A stretch of DNA of 64,000 bases from DATARH01 sp963705325 (GCA_963705325.1 OY970069.1:3472001-3536000); one strand, 5' to 3'; shown: positions 40,026-49,052, counted from the stretch's first letter. Notes: generated by a model not told the origin, from the sequence alone. Numbers and translations: made by a program.

Positions 40026-40744
40026 TCATAGCCAGAGCCGGCCAGCGCGGCGAGCATATGCGGCGGCACCGGCGCGGTGACCGCGATCGCCGGCTTCGCC
40101 GGATAGAGCGGACAGATATCGCGCGGGCATGCAGCTGAAGCGGGCACGCCGGCTGGTCCGCCATAGGCGGTGTCGCCGACAACCGGACAGCCGAGCGACG
40201 GCGCAATGCACGCGAATCTGATGGGTGCGCCCGGTGCGCGGCTTGCAGTTCGAGCCAGGCGCGGCCATCCGCGGTTCCGAGCACGCGATAGTCGGTGACG
40301 GCGCGCTGACCGCCGGGGTCGATTTCCATGCGCCAGCCGGTGCCGCGCGTCTGCTTCTTCAGCGGCGCGTCGATCGGTGCCCTCGAAGCTGCGGCCGGGA
40401 CTGCCGGCAACGACCGCCCAATAGACCTTCTCGACCTTGCCCTCGGCAAACAGCCGGCCGAGGCGGCGCAGCGCCTTCGGATGGCGGCCGAGCACCAGAC
40501 AGCCGCTGGTGTCGCGGTCGAGCCGATGCGCCAAGGCCGGCGGCCGCGGCAAACCGAAGCGCAGCGCGTCGAACCCGGCTTCGAGATTGGGGCCGCCGCG
40601 CGGACCGGCATGCACCGGGATGCCGGCCGGCTTATCGATGACCAGCATCAGCCCGTCGCGATAGAGCACCCGCTCGAGGAGCTCGACCGGCGGCCGCTCC
40701 GGCGCCGGTAAAATCGCTTTGCGTTGGGCCGGTGTCCTAACCAT
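40026..40744 (-). CDS. RluA-family pseudouridine synthase (frame disrupted)
   Basis: N-term LLERVLYRDGLMLVIDKPAG, IPVHAGPRGGPNLEAGFDAL and the catalytic aspartate block ALAHRLDRDTSGCLVLGRHP are in one frame. The next part (TRGTGWRMEIDPGGQRAVTD, YRVLGTADGRAWLELQ) and KPRTGRTHQIRVHCA lie in others, with shifts near 40385, 40255, 40185 and possibly close to the end, so the stop at 40026 is approximate. These enzymes isomerise uridine in 23S rRNA or tRNA. Which position is modified cannot be told. Confidence 0.82.
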
Positions 40745-40810
40745 CTCTCAAACATCGTCTGCGGCCGCTGGCGCCGCAAGCCCGCGCAGACAACTCTGTT
40801 GGAGCTCGCC

Positions 40811-41176
40811 ATGATCGAAATGCTCGAAGGATTCCCGGATACCGTCGTTGCAGCCTCGGCTCGCGGCCAGGTCACCAAGAAGGATTACGACGACGTTCTC
40901 GTCCCCAAAGTGGAGGAGGCGTTTCGGCGGCACGACAAGGTGCGCTGCTACTACGAACTCGGCGCGCCGTTCGAGGGTTTCGACGCAGGGGCGATGTGGG
41001 AAGATTTCAAGGTCGGTGTCGGCCACCTAACCGGCTGGGAGCGGGTCGCCGTCGTCACCGATGTCGATTGGATACGCCACGCGGTTGGCGTGTTCCGCTT
41101 CCTGATGCCGGGCACAGTACGCGTTTTCCCGACCAATGAAGCGGCGGCCGCCCGGAGCTGGATTGCCGCGGCGTGA
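40811..41176 (+). CDS. SpoIIAA-like/STAS domain protein
   Basis: 121 residues from ATG 40811. Text such as KKDYDDVLVPKVEEAFRRHD, VRCYYELGAPFEGFDAGAMW, EDFKVGVGHLTGWERVAVVT and VFRFLMPGTVRVFPTNEAAA fits the SpoIIAA-like family (PF11964), a STAS fold found in many proteobacteria. The serine phosphorylated in true SpoIIAA is not evident. Role unknown, possibly lipid or membrane-stress binding. Divergent from the RluA gene. Confidence 0.8.
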   Translation: MIEMLEGFPDTVVAASARGQVTKKDYDDVLVPKVEEAFRRHDKVRCYYELGAPFEGFDAGAMWEDFKVGVGHLTGWERVAVVTDVDWIRHAVGVFRFLMPGTVRVFPTNEAAAARSWIAAA

Positions 41177-41230
41177 TCGCCCGGTTGCCCCGATCATGCT
41201 ATCTCTAGGAGAACCAATAGGGAGCTGGCG

Positions 41231-41767
41231 ATGACCGACCGCGACAGCGCGCCCAGCATCGAAACCCATTTCTTCGCTGATGACGGCGTCATACCGAACA
41301 ACGCAGCATTGCCGCTCGTGCTCTATCGCGGCGCGCTCGGCGGCGAGGGCGACCTCGCCGCGCGCTGCGAAGCGATGTTCGAGGCCAATGGCTGGCCCGG
41401 CGCGTGGCGCAACGGCATCTACGGCCACCACCATTATCACAGCACGGCGCATGAGGTGCTCGGCATCGCCCGCGGCTCGGCGCGCGTCAGGCTGGGCGGC
41501 GACAACGGTGCGACCGTCGAATTGCTTGAGGGCGACGTGGTGGTGATCCCGGCCGGGGTGGCGCACAAGCGCGAAAGCGCCAGCGCCGATCTGCTGGTCA
41601 TCGGCTCCTATCCGAAGGGCCAGCGGCCGGATATTTGCCGCGCCGAGGCCGGGGCGCACGATAAATCTGCGGCGAATGTCGCGCTGGTAGCGCTTCCTGG
41701 CACCGACCCGGTGACCGGCCGCGCCGATCCGCTGATCGATTGCTGGCGACGGGGCGGTTCGCTATAA
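41231..41767 (+). CDS. Cupin domain protein (YjlB-like)
   Basis: 178 residues. THFFADDGVIPNNAALPLVL at the N-terminus is typical of YjlB-like cupins. The metal site is YGHHHYHSTAHEVLGIARGS (cupin motif 1), followed by EGDVVVIPAGVAHKRES (motif 2 with His). A single-domain metal-binding beta-barrel of unknown substrate. GGAG lies in front of the start, and the gene is 54 bases after the STAS-like gene. Confidence 0.85.
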   Translation: MTDRDSAPSIETHFFADDGVIPNNAALPLVLYRGALGGEGDLAARCEAMFEANGWPGAWRNGIYGHHHYHSTAHEVLGIARGSARVRLGGDNGATVELLEGDVVVIPAGVAHKRESASADLLVIGSYPKGQRPDICRAEAGAHDKSAANVALVALPGTDPVTGRADPLIDCWRRGGSL

Positions 41768-41800
41768 CGCGCCGCTCTGCCGCAGCACGAGTATCCGCCG

Positions 41801-42223
41801 ATGCCTATCGAACGCACCTTGTCGATCATCAAGCCCGACGCGACCCGGCGCAACCTCACGGGCGCGATCAACGACCGGTTCGAAAAGGCAGGCCTGAGGA
41901 TTGTCGCGCAGAAGCGCATGCGGCTGAGCGCCAACACCGCCGGGCAATTCTACGCCGTGCACAAGGAGCGGCCGTTCTACAACGACCTCGTCAGCTTCAT
42001 GAGTTCGGGGCCGGTTGTGGTGCAGGTGCTGGAAGGCGAGGGCGCGATCGCCAAGAACCGCGACATCATGGGCGCGACCAATCCCGCCAACGCCGCGCCG
42101 GGCACGATCCGCAAGGACTTCGCCGAGTCGATCGAGGCCAATTCGGTGCACGGCTCGGATTCGCCCGAGACCGCGGCGCAGGAGATCGCGTTCTTCTTTT
42201 CCGCGATGGAAATCTGCCCCTAA
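41801..42223 (+). CDS. ndk: Nucleoside diphosphate kinase
   Basis: 140 residues, standard length: MPIERTLSIIKPDATRRNLT, IMGATNPANAAPGTIRKDFA and the phosphohistidine in SVHGSDSPETA (His117). Makes NTPs from NDPs. Intact. Convergent with the small oxidase-subunit gene, 13 bases apart. Confidence 0.97.
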   Translation: MPIERTLSIIKPDATRRNLTGAINDRFEKAGLRIVAQKRMRLSANTAGQFYAVHKERPFYNDLVSFMSSGPVVVQVLEGEGAIAKNRDIMGATNPANAAPGTIRKDFAESIEANSVHGSDSPETAAQEIAFFFSAMEICP

Positions 42224-42236
42224 AAAGAGGCGCCCA

Positions 42237-42362
42237 CTACAGCAGGAAAATCGCCATCCCAACGAGGATCAGCACGACCACGACGATCATGATCTTCGCG
42301 AACCGGCAAAAGCCGAACCAGGTTTGGCGGTGTTGAGGATCTGCGTCCATCCACATCGTCAT
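42237..42362 (-). CDS. aa3-type cytochrome c oxidase subunit IV (41 aa)
   Basis: A 41-codon frame on the minus strand: MTMWMDADPQHRQTWFGFCR followed by FAKIMIVVVVLILVGMAIFL and a final Leu. The pattern of a short polar N-terminus with TWxxFxxFAK leading into one membrane helix is that of the bacterial aa3-type cytochrome c oxidase subunit IV family (PF07835). AGGAG and AGG sites precede the ATG. The main oxidase genes are not nearby, which is usual for this orphan subunit. Too short for common gene callers. Confidence 0.72.
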   Translation of the reverse strand: MTMWMDADPQHRQTWFGFCRFAKIMIVVVVLILVGMAIFLL

Positions 42363-42404
42363 CGTCGTGCCTGTCTCTCCTGAGAACTCCGCCGCCTGTA
42401 TAGC

Positions 42405-43062
42405 CTAACTTTCGACTGAGGCAAGCGTCGGGTTCAGCGCCACGATATCGGGCGGCATTCCGCCGGCGACCGATACCCGATTGCCGCTGATACCAAGCCG
42501 CCCCTCGGCGAAGAGCCTCACCGCAAGCGGGTAGACCCGATGCTCGGCGACGAGGATGCGCGCGGCGAGCCGGTCTTCGTCGTCGCCGTCCTCTACCGGC
42601 ACGACGGCCTGGGCGATGATCGGCCCGCTATCGACCTCGGCCCGGACGAAATGCACCGTGCAGCCGGAAAACTTCACCCCGGCGGCGAGTGCCTGACGCT
42701 GCGGGTGCAGACCGGGGAAGGCAGGCAGCAGAGAGGGGTGGATGTTGACCATCCTGTCTCGCCACGCGGCGACGAAATCCGAAATCCAGCAATCGCATGA
42801 AGCCGGCGAGGGCGACGAGACCGATATTCGCCGTGCGCAACTCCCGATCCGCTGCTGCGGCAAAAGCGCGGCGGCCGCTCTCCGCGATTACCCGGTGTGG
42901 GATTTTGGCGGCCTTTGCGCGGTCCAACCCGGCAGCATCGGGGCGATTGCTGATGACGATGGCGATCCCGGCGGGATAGGCAGGGTCGGCGGCGGCATCG
43001 ATCAGCGCCTGCAGGTTCGAGCCGCGACCGGAAATCAGCACGCCGACCCTGAGCCGCTCCAT
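42405..43062 (-). CDS. purN: Phosphoribosylglycinamide formyltransferase PurN (one frameshift)
   Basis: Start MERLRVGVLISGRGSNLQAL; IAIVISNRPDAAGLDRAKAA; VALAGFMRLL. A shift near 42787 moves to SDFVAAWRDRMVNIHPSLLP, then SGCTVHFVRAEVDSGPIIAQ and the C-terminus NPTLASVES. Catalytic Asn-His (NIHPSLLP) and Asp (VDSGPI) are present. It formylates GAR with 10-formyl-THF. purM, its frequent upstream neighbour, is absent. Upstream it is divergent from the DUF2066 gene. Confidence 0.92.
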
Positions 43063-43192
43063 CAAGCCTCCGCGCCGCGGCTTTGCCGGGCTCTCCATGG
43101 CATCCGCGGCAAAACTGCGGTATGACCGCAGGGCGCGGTCGGGGAGCCGCGAGGATAGGGGATCGAGGGCATTTGCCCAAGGAATGTTCGCC

Positions 43193-44002
43193 ATGATCGG
43201 GGCACGATCGCGGGAGGGGTTCCGCTTCCGGCAATGGCGGAGCGTGGTCGGCGCGGTTCTTCTATTCGCCGCAGCATTGTCGCCCTTGTCTGCGGTAGCG
43301 CAGGACGATCCGTTCACGGCGACCGTCACCGTCGACGCGACGGCGGGCGATGTCGCCAAGGCGCGCGAGATGGCCCGGCGCGACGGCCAACGCAAGGCGC
43401 TGACCGCGGTCGTCGACAAGCTGACCGGCGGGCCCGGCAAGGCCAAGCTGCCGAAGCTGAGCGACAGCCAGATCACCGATCTGGTGGCGAGCTTCGAAGT
43501 CGCCAACGAGAAGATGACCGCGGTCCGATATACCGCCGACTACACTTATCATTTTCGCCCGGCCGATACGCAGACGATGCTGACCGGCGCCGGGATCACG
43601 CTCAACCTGCCCAATGCGCCCGACACCGGCACCGCCACGGCGTCAGCGCCGGGATCCGGTACGCCTCCTGGGCCCGGTACGCCTCCTTCCGCATCCGGCA
43701 CGGTTCCGCCTGCTCCCGGCGCCGCCCCTGACAGCGCCACCCCGCAAGGGCCTATTGGGCCGGCACAGACCCTAACGGCGACGCTTCCGGTCGATAGCCT
43801 GGAGGATTGGATCAAGCTGCGCGATCGCCTCGCCGGGCTCCCGCCGATTAAGAAAATCGACGTCAAGTCGCTATCGCGACAGGAGGCGACGGTCGATATC
43901 CAGTACGCCGGGACTCTCGATCAGCTCAAATCGAGCCTGGCCACGATCCATCTCAATCTCGAGGGCAGCGACCCCGCCTGGCGGCTAGCGCGGACGCCGT
44001 AG
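43193..44002 (+). CDS. DUF2066 domain-containing exported protein
   Basis: 269 residues from ATG 43193 with AAGGA eight bases upstream; ATG 43184 is an alternative. Signal-like segment VVGAVLLFAAALSPLSAVAQ. The DUF2066 part is FTATVTVDATAGDVAKAREM, DGQRKALTAVVDKLTGG and VASFEVANEKMTAVRYTADY. A Pro/Gly/Ser-rich linker (PGTPPSASGTVPPAPG) separates a C-terminal domain (DWIKLRDRLAGLPPIKKIDV). Periplasmic, function unknown; leads the DUF2066-phosphatidyltransferase-PerM-hdaA run conserved in alphaproteobacteria. Confidence 0.85.
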   Translation: MIGARSREGFRFRQWRSVVGAVLLFAAALSPLSAVAQDDPFTATVTVDATAGDVAKAREMARRDGQRKALTAVVDKLTGGPGKAKLPKLSDSQITDLVASFEVANEKMTAVRYTADYTYHFRPADTQTMLTGAGITLNLPNAPDTGTATASAPGSGTPPGPGTPPSASGTVPPAPGAAPDSATPQGPIGPAQTLTATLPVDSLEDWIKLRDRLAGLPPIKKIDVKSLSRQEATVDIQYAGTLDQLKSSLATIHLNLEGSDPAWRLARTP

Positions 44003-44005
44003 CCG

Positions 44006-44569
44006 ATGACCCGGCTTGGCCTCAACGCGCCGAATCTGATTACGCTTTCGCGGCTGCTCTCGGTGCCGTTGATGATCTGGTTGATCGTCGGCGAGCGGTT
44101 CGGCGCCGCCTTTGGGGTGTTTGTCGGCGCGGGGATCAGTGACGCGCTCGACGGCTTCATTGCCAAGCGCTTCGACTGCCGCACCCCGCTCGGCGCCCTG
44201 CTCGACCCGGCGGCCGACAAGGCGCTCATCGGCAGCGTCTATGTTTCGCTGGGTCTCGCCGACAAGTTGCCCGACTGGTTGGTGATCCTCGTCGTCTTTC
44301 GGGATGTGATGATCATCGGCGGCTATGTGCTGATCCAGACCGCGCTGTCGTCGCCTGGCAAGTTCGACCCGCTCTATATCAGCAAGATCAATACGGCGGC
44401 GCAGATCTCGCTGGTCGCCTATGTGCTAGCGCGGCTTGGGCTCGGCTTTCCCGACGGCGAAGTAACGCCGGTACTGGTTTGGCTCGTCGCGCTGACCACC
44501 GTGCTGTCGGGCCTTTCCTACCTGGTACGGTGGGCGCGCATTCTTTCCGGCGCTGAACAGCCGACATGA
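44006..44569 (+). CDS. CDP-alcohol phosphatidyltransferase family protein
   Basis: 187 residues, six membrane helices. The active-site signature reads SDALDGFIAKRFDCRTPLGA then LLDPAADK, i.e. D-x2-DG-x2-AK...G-x3-D-x3-D, with Lys where most members have Arg. Makes phospholipid headgroups from CDP-diacylglycerol, for example phosphatidylglycerol phosphate or cardiolipin. It is a pgsA-like paralogue rather than clearly pgsA. Follows DUF2066 by three bases and overlaps the PerM gene by four. Confidence 0.88.
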   Translation: MTRLGLNAPNLITLSRLLSVPLMIWLIVGERFGAAFGVFVGAGISDALDGFIAKRFDCRTPLGALLDPAADKALIGSVYVSLGLADKLPDWLVILVVFRDVMIIGGYVLIQTALSSPGKFDPLYISKINTAAQISLVAYVLARLGLGFPDGEVTPVLVWLVALTTVLSGLSYLVRWARILSGAEQPT

Positions 44570-45657
44570 GCCCACGCGGATACCGCCTCTTATTTTGGTT
44601 GGGGCTGATCCTGATCGCGATCATTGCGCTCGGGATGGTGCAGAGCATCCTGCTGCCGTTCGCGGCGGGTGTGGTTCTCGCTTTTGTTCTGTCGCCGGCG
44701 GTCAACCGGCTAGAGCGTTGGGGCGTGCGCCGCAGTCTGGCCGCGCTCGCTGTGCTAACGCTGTTTCTGATCGGCGTCGTGCTGGTGTTCGTGATTCTGG
44801 TGCCGCTGATCCAGAACCAGGTAGTTCAGCTGATCGGCAAGGTGCCGGCGCTCGTCGCCTTCCTGAAGGAACAAAACAAATGGGTCATGGGCCTGCTGGA
44901 ACAGCGCTTGCCCAAAGATCAGATGGACAAACTTCAGGATCTCATCAACAGCAAGTTGGGAGAAGCGGTCGCTTGGATCGCTACGTTGTTGCAGAGCCTA
45001 ATCACCAGCAGCATCGCGATCCTCAATATCGTCTCGCTGGTGGTGATCGCGCCGATTGTCACGTTCTTCTTGATGCGCGACTGGGAAGCGATCGTCGCGG
45101 TGCTTGACGATCTGGTGCCGCGACAGTCGCTCGCCACCGTGCGCGCGCAGGCCCGCGCGGTGAGCGACACACTGGTCGGCTTTATCCACGGCCAGGCCCT
45201 CGTCTGCCTAAGCCTAGCGGTCTATTACGGGGCGGCGTTAAGTCTTGCGCAGCTGGATTCCGGCCTCGCGCTCGGATTTCTGATCGGGGTCTTGGCGGTG
45301 ATCCCGATGCTGGGCGCCACGCTCGGCTTCGTCTTGGCTCTCGGGCTCGCCGCGACGCAATACGGCACCTGGACGTCGATTCTGACAGTCATCGCGATCT
45401 TCGCGATTGGGCAGGTGATCGAGGGCAATTTTCTCACGCCGAAGCTGGTCGGGGACCGCATCCGCCTGCACCCGGTCTGGGTGATTTTCGCTCTGTTCGC
45501 CGGCGCCACGCTTTTCGGCTTTGTCGGCGTCCTGTTCGCGGTGCCGGCGGCGGCGGTAATCGGCGTGCTGGTGCGGTTCGCCGTCAGCCGCTATCGACAT
45601 AGCGCCATCTATGACAGCCGCCCCGGCGCGCCGCGCGGCCTTGCCCCCGATGAGTAA
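44566..45657 (+). CDS. AI-2E family transporter (PerM-like)
   Basis: 363 residues with eight membrane helices typical of the PerM/AI-2 exporter family: LILIAIIALGMVQSILLPFA, the periplasmic loop VPALVAFLKEQNKWVMGLLE, LVVIAPIVTFFLMRDWEAIV, LIGVLAVIPMLGATLGFVLA and IGQVIEGNFLTPKLVGDRIR (the family's conserved EGNxLxPxxxG). Substrate unknown; the AI-2 label is historical. ATGA overlap with the upstream gene. Confidence 0.92.
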   Translation: MSPRGYRLLFWLGLILIAIIALGMVQSILLPFAAGVVLAFVLSPAVNRLERWGVRRSLAALAVLTLFLIGVVLVFVILVPLIQNQVVQLIGKVPALVAFLKEQNKWVMGLLEQRLPKDQMDKLQDLINSKLGEAVAWIATLLQSLITSSIAILNIVSLVVIAPIVTFFLMRDWEAIVAVLDDLVPRQSLATVRAQARAVSDTLVGFIHGQALVCLSLAVYYGAALSLAQLDSGLALGFLIGVLAVIPMLGATLGFVLALGLAATQYGTWTSILTVIAIFAIGQVIEGNFLTPKLVGDRIRLHPVWVIFALFAGATLFGFVGVLFAVPAAAVIGVLVRFAVSRYRHSAIYDSRPGAPRGLAPDE

Positions 45658-45669
45658 TTCGTTTGCCCG

Positions 45670-46320
45670 ATGAGGCAGCGCGCGTTCGACCTGCCGGTCA
45701 GGACCGGGTTCAGCTCAGCCGATTTTCTCGTATCGGAGTGCAACCGCGAAGCCTTCGAGTTGATCGAGCGCTGGCCAGATTGGCCGTCGCCGGCGCTTGT
45801 GCTGCATGGTCCATCGGGCAGCGGCAAGACCCATCTCGCGCATCTGTGGTGCGAGCGGGCTGGCGCCGCGTTGATTTCAGGCAAGGCGGTTGATGCCGCG
45901 GCCCTTCCGGATGCCACCGCCTTGGCGATCGACGATGCGGAGCAGGCGCAAGAAGAGCCGCTCCTGCATCTCTACAACAGCGCGCTCGAGCGCGGAGCGA
46001 GCCTGCTACTGACCCTGCCGGGGCCGCCGGCCTCCATGCTCATCGCGCTACCCGATTTGGCTTCTCGACTGCGGGCGCTGCCCGTGGCTGGGATAGCGCC
46101 GCCGGACGATGCAGTGCTGGGTGCGGTGTTGCTCAAGCATTTCGCCGATCGCCAGATCGTCGTCCGACCGGGGGTGATCGCCTATCTCATCGCCCATATC
46201 GAGCGTTCGTTCGCCGCGGCGGCCTCGGTCGCGGCGCAGCTTGACGAAGCGGCCCTGGCCGCGGCGCGGCCGATTACCATCAAGCTCGCGCGTGAAGTGC
46301 TCGGCGCCTCGGGTCCCTAG
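45670..46320 (+). CDS. hdaA: DnaA-related regulator HdaA
   Basis: 216 residues. The N-terminus MRQRAFDLPVRTGFSSADFL has a clamp-binding-like motif (QRAFDLPV), then a DnaA-type AAA+ domain with Walker A LVLHGPSGSGKTHLAHLWCE and LAIDDAEQAQEEPLLHLYN (Walker B). It lacks DnaA domain IV. HdaA with the beta-clamp stimulates DnaA-ATP hydrolysis to prevent re-initiation. Twelve bases after the PerM gene; its stop overlaps sixA's stop by four bases on the other strand. Confidence 0.9.
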   Translation: MRQRAFDLPVRTGFSSADFLVSECNREAFELIERWPDWPSPALVLHGPSGSGKTHLAHLWCERAGAALISGKAVDAAALPDATALAIDDAEQAQEEPLLHLYNSALERGASLLLTLPGPPASMLIALPDLASRLRALPVAGIAPPDDAVLGAVLLKHFADRQIVVRPGVIAYLIAHIERSFAAAASVAAQLDEAALAAARPITIKLAREVLGASGP

Positions 46321-46835
46321 TCCTCGCCGCCGAGCGATTTCACGGTCACGTAATCGACGAGGCGGTGCCGCTCGCTGCCGATGTCAGGCCAGCTCGTTGC
46401 AATGACGAAGCGCGCGCGAACCCCGGTCGGGAACTTGCCGTTCACCAAGGTGCTGAAGCCGGGCGAGGTGGGGTCGGCAAGGGCCGCAGCCAGTTCGTGC
46501 AGCCCCGGGTTGTGGCCCACCAGCATCGCTGCCTCGCAGGTCTCGTCGAGCATTTGTAACCGGCGAAGGAGGGCCTCGGACGTCGCCAGATAGAGCCCGC
46601 CTTCGTAGAGGATCTTCGGTGTTGGCTTGTACCCGGCGAGCGCCAGCTCGGCGGTTTGGCGCGCCCGCAGAGCGGTGGAGCACAGCACCAGGTCGAGCGT
46701 TCCGATCGCCGCCTGAAGCGTCTCACCGATCAGCCGCGCCGCCTCGCGGCCGCGCCGGTTGAGCGGGCGCTCGTGGTCGTCGGCGTCGTCGTCCCAGCTC
46801 GATTTGGTGTGCCGCAGCAGGTGCAATTGGTGCAT
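46317..46835 (-). CDS. Histidine phosphatase SixA-type
   Basis: 172 residues: the active-site LHLLRHTKSSWDDDADDHER (RHxKS variant of RHG), LCSTALRARQTAELALAG and AAMLVGHNPGLHELAAAL. SixA-like enzymes remove phosphate from phosphohistidine of Hpt or PTS proteins. Here it is convergent with hdaA and stands between hdaA and two oxidoreductase genes. Target unknown. Confidence 0.9.
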   Translation of the reverse strand: MHQLHLLRHTKSSWDDDADDHERPLNRRGREAARLIGETLQAAIGTLDLVLCSTALRARQTAELALAGYKPTPKILYEGGLYLATSEALLRRLQMLDETCEAAMLVGHNPGLHELAAALADPTSPGFSTLVNGKFPTGVRARFVIATSWPDIGSERHRLVDYVTVKSLGGED

Positions 46836-46862
46836 CGGCGATCCTCCACGCCGGACTTTCTT

Positions 46863-47873
46863 TTAATACATGTCCGGCGTGATCACGTTCTGCGGATTAT
46901 TCGTCAATAATGCGGCACGCATCGTTTCGGCCGATTTGCGCCGCGTATCCATCCAGGAATGCGGGGTCAGCCAGGCCGAATGCGGGGTGATGACGAGCCG
47001 GCCCTCGAGCCACTCCTCGCGAGCGCGGTAGGCGCGCAGCAGTTCGGGGATCGGCTCGACCGGCGGCTCGACCGGCAGCACGTCGAGGCCCGGCGCCGGC
47101 GATGTGGCCGCTCTTCAACAGCGTGTAGAGCGCGTCGAGGTCAAGGATCGGGCCGCGCGCGTCGTTGACCACGACCGCGCCCTGGGGCAGCAGCGACAAC
47201 TGGTCATGGCCGATCATGCCCTTGGTTTCGACCGTCAGCGGGCAGTGGATCGACAGCGTGTTGGTCTGGCGCATCAGGTCTTCCAAGGTCGCGGCGCGCT
47301 CGATGCCGAGGCCAAGCTCGATGCCCGTTCGGGATGCTTCGGGTCATAGAAAATGACCCGAAAATTGAACGCCTTGGCCCGCAACGCCACCGCAGTGCCA
47401 ATGCGGCCTAGCCCGACAATGCCAAAGGTCTGCGTGCCGAGCCGCTCGATCAGCGGGTTCTGGAACGAGCGCCACGGCTCCGGCGGATTGTGGCGCTGGT
47501 ATTCGTGATGCAGCAGGATGCCGCGCCGCAGGCACAGCGCTAGCGCGATCGCGTGGTCGGCGACCTCGGTCGTGCCGTAATCCGGCACGTTGCAGACGAG
47601 GACGTTGCGCGCCGCCGCCGCCGGCCGGTCGAGCTTGTCGTAGCCGACCCCCATGCGGACGATGCAGCGCAGCTTGGGAAAGCGCGCGAGGTCGGCGCCG
47701 GTAACGCCGAACCCCATGATCATCAGCCCGTCGGCCTCGGCGCAATCGGCATCGGAGAGCTGACTGAGCGCATCGACGTCGCGCTTCAGGATCTTCACAT
47801 CGCCGCCGAGGACGCCGCGCTCGAGTTCGTCGGGCTGTTGGCGGGCCTCGGGATAAAGCACGGTAACGGGCAT
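46863..47873 (-). CDS. D-2-hydroxyacid dehydrogenase, NAD-binding (frame disrupted)
   Basis: About 336 residues repaired. Frame 1: MPVTVLYPEARQQPDELERG, DYGTTEVADHAIALALCLRR, the NAD loop FGIVGLGRIGTAVALRAKAF. After a shift near 47320: LEDLMRQTNTLSIHCPLTVE and GAVVVNDARGPILDLDAL. After another near 47095: VITPHSAWLTPHSWMDTRRK (catalytic His) to the stop at 46863. The CtBP-like branch of 2-hydroxyacid dehydrogenases. Substrate unknown. Twenty-one bases from the Gfo/Idh gene on the same strand, so they may act in one pathway. Confidence 0.85.
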
Positions 47874-47894
47874 TTCATTCCCCTTCGGCTTGGT

Positions 47895-48909
47895 TCAGTC
47901 GTGGGCGACGCGCACCGGGCGCCCCAGAGCGGCGGAGGCGACGATCGCTTCGAATACGGCGACCCCGTGTACAGCCTGCAGGGGCGTGACTGGGTAGGCG
48001 GGACCGCCTTCGATCGCGTCGGCGAACGCCTCCATCTCGGCGAGGAGCGTGTTCGCTCCCTTGCCCTCGGTGATTTGCTGCGGCAGCGCCGCGTGGCGGC
48101 CGCTCGGCGGACCCTCGGGCGTCGGGGTAAAGTGCAGATCGAGATTGGGAGTGCGCAGCTCCGCGCAGCCTTTGGTGCCGAATACCGCCAGCCGGTAGCT
48201 CACTGTGGTCACCAGCGAGCACATCATGCTCGCCGACATGCCGTTGCGCATCGAAAACATGACGCTGGTCGTATCCTCGGCGTCGTAGGCGACGGCGCGC
48301 CTGAGGCTCGAGGCGTAGACCTCGTCGACTTCGCCGAACAGATGGATCATCGCGTCGACATTGTGGACGCCCAGGGCGGTCATCGCTCCGCCCGGCGCTT
48401 CATCTTGGGTCGCACGCCAGGATCCCGGGGCCATGAACAAGCCGGCCGGCGTGTTCTGCTCGCCGTAGCAATGAGCGATCGTGCCGAGCCGCCCACTATC
48501 GATCCGCGCCTTCAGCTCCTTCATGTTTGGATGAAAGCGGCGCGGGTAGGCGACGCCGAGCTTCACCCCCGCGCGGCGCACCGCCTCGGTCGCGCGCGGC
48601 GGCGCTTCGGCGATCGAGGGTGAACGGCTTTTCCATGAAGACGTGCTTACCGGCGGCGGCGGCGAGTTCGACGTGGCGCCCATGCTCGCTGTGCGGGGTG
48701 GCGAAATAGACCGCGTCGATCTCGGGGTCGCGAAGGATCGCGTCGAGGCTGTCGTGAAGCGCGATGCCTTTTTCCGCGCAGAACGCCGCAGCCTTGGCCG
48801 GGGTGCGGGTGTGCCCGGCGGTAAAGCGGATTCGCTCGCTGTTGCCTTGCACCGCGCTGACCAGCGTGCGGCCCCAATGCCCTATCCCCACCACCGCTAT
48901 ACGGATCAT
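47895..48909 (-). CDS. Gfo/Idh/MocA family oxidoreductase (one frameshift)
   Basis: Rossmann start MIRIAVVGIGHWGRTLVSAV, then YFATPHSEHGRHVELAAAAG and the signature HVFMEKPFTL. Near 48622 one indel shifts the frame to AVRRAGVKLGVAYPRRFHPN, ALGVHNVDAMIHLFGEVDEV and the end GRPVRVAHD. About 338 residues. Family members oxidise or reduce sugars, inositols or related alcohols with NAD(P). The HxxD-like VHNVDAMIH site is present. Paired with the D-2-hydroxyacid dehydrogenase. Confidence 0.88.
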
Positions 48910-48968
48910 CCAGCGCTCCCGGCGTCACCTTCGGGCTGTTCTACACTGCCGCCATCCTAGCGGTCACG

Positions 48969-48997
48969 CCGTCACGCGCATGACAGGGGCGTAACGG
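48969..48997 (-). promoter_or_regulatory. Possible Pho box upstream of ppk
   Basis: Three seven-base half-sites on the minus strand, CCGTTAC, CTGTCAT and GTGACGG, start exactly 11 bases apart (plus-strand positions 48991, 48980, 48969). The middle one is a perfect PhoB half-site and the flanking ones are partial. It lies 56 bases before the ppk start, a sensible place for phosphate control of polyphosphate synthesis. Inferred only. Confidence 0.35.
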
Positions 48998-49052
48998 GGC
49001 GGTAAAATTGCCCGGTTAGGCTGACCCGTTGGGATTTGGCCGGAGACAGGTC

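Noticed and set aside
39293..40744. 483-codon frame joining an RluA domain to PurB sequence
   Set aside because: Produced by frameshifts; the RluA and PurB coding parts are separate genes with a purB start at 39978.
43621..43740. Pro/Gly repeats in the DUF2066 protein as a possible collagen-like or mobile repeat
   Set aside because: A short irregular linker with one duplicated 11-base word; ordinary for exported proteins.
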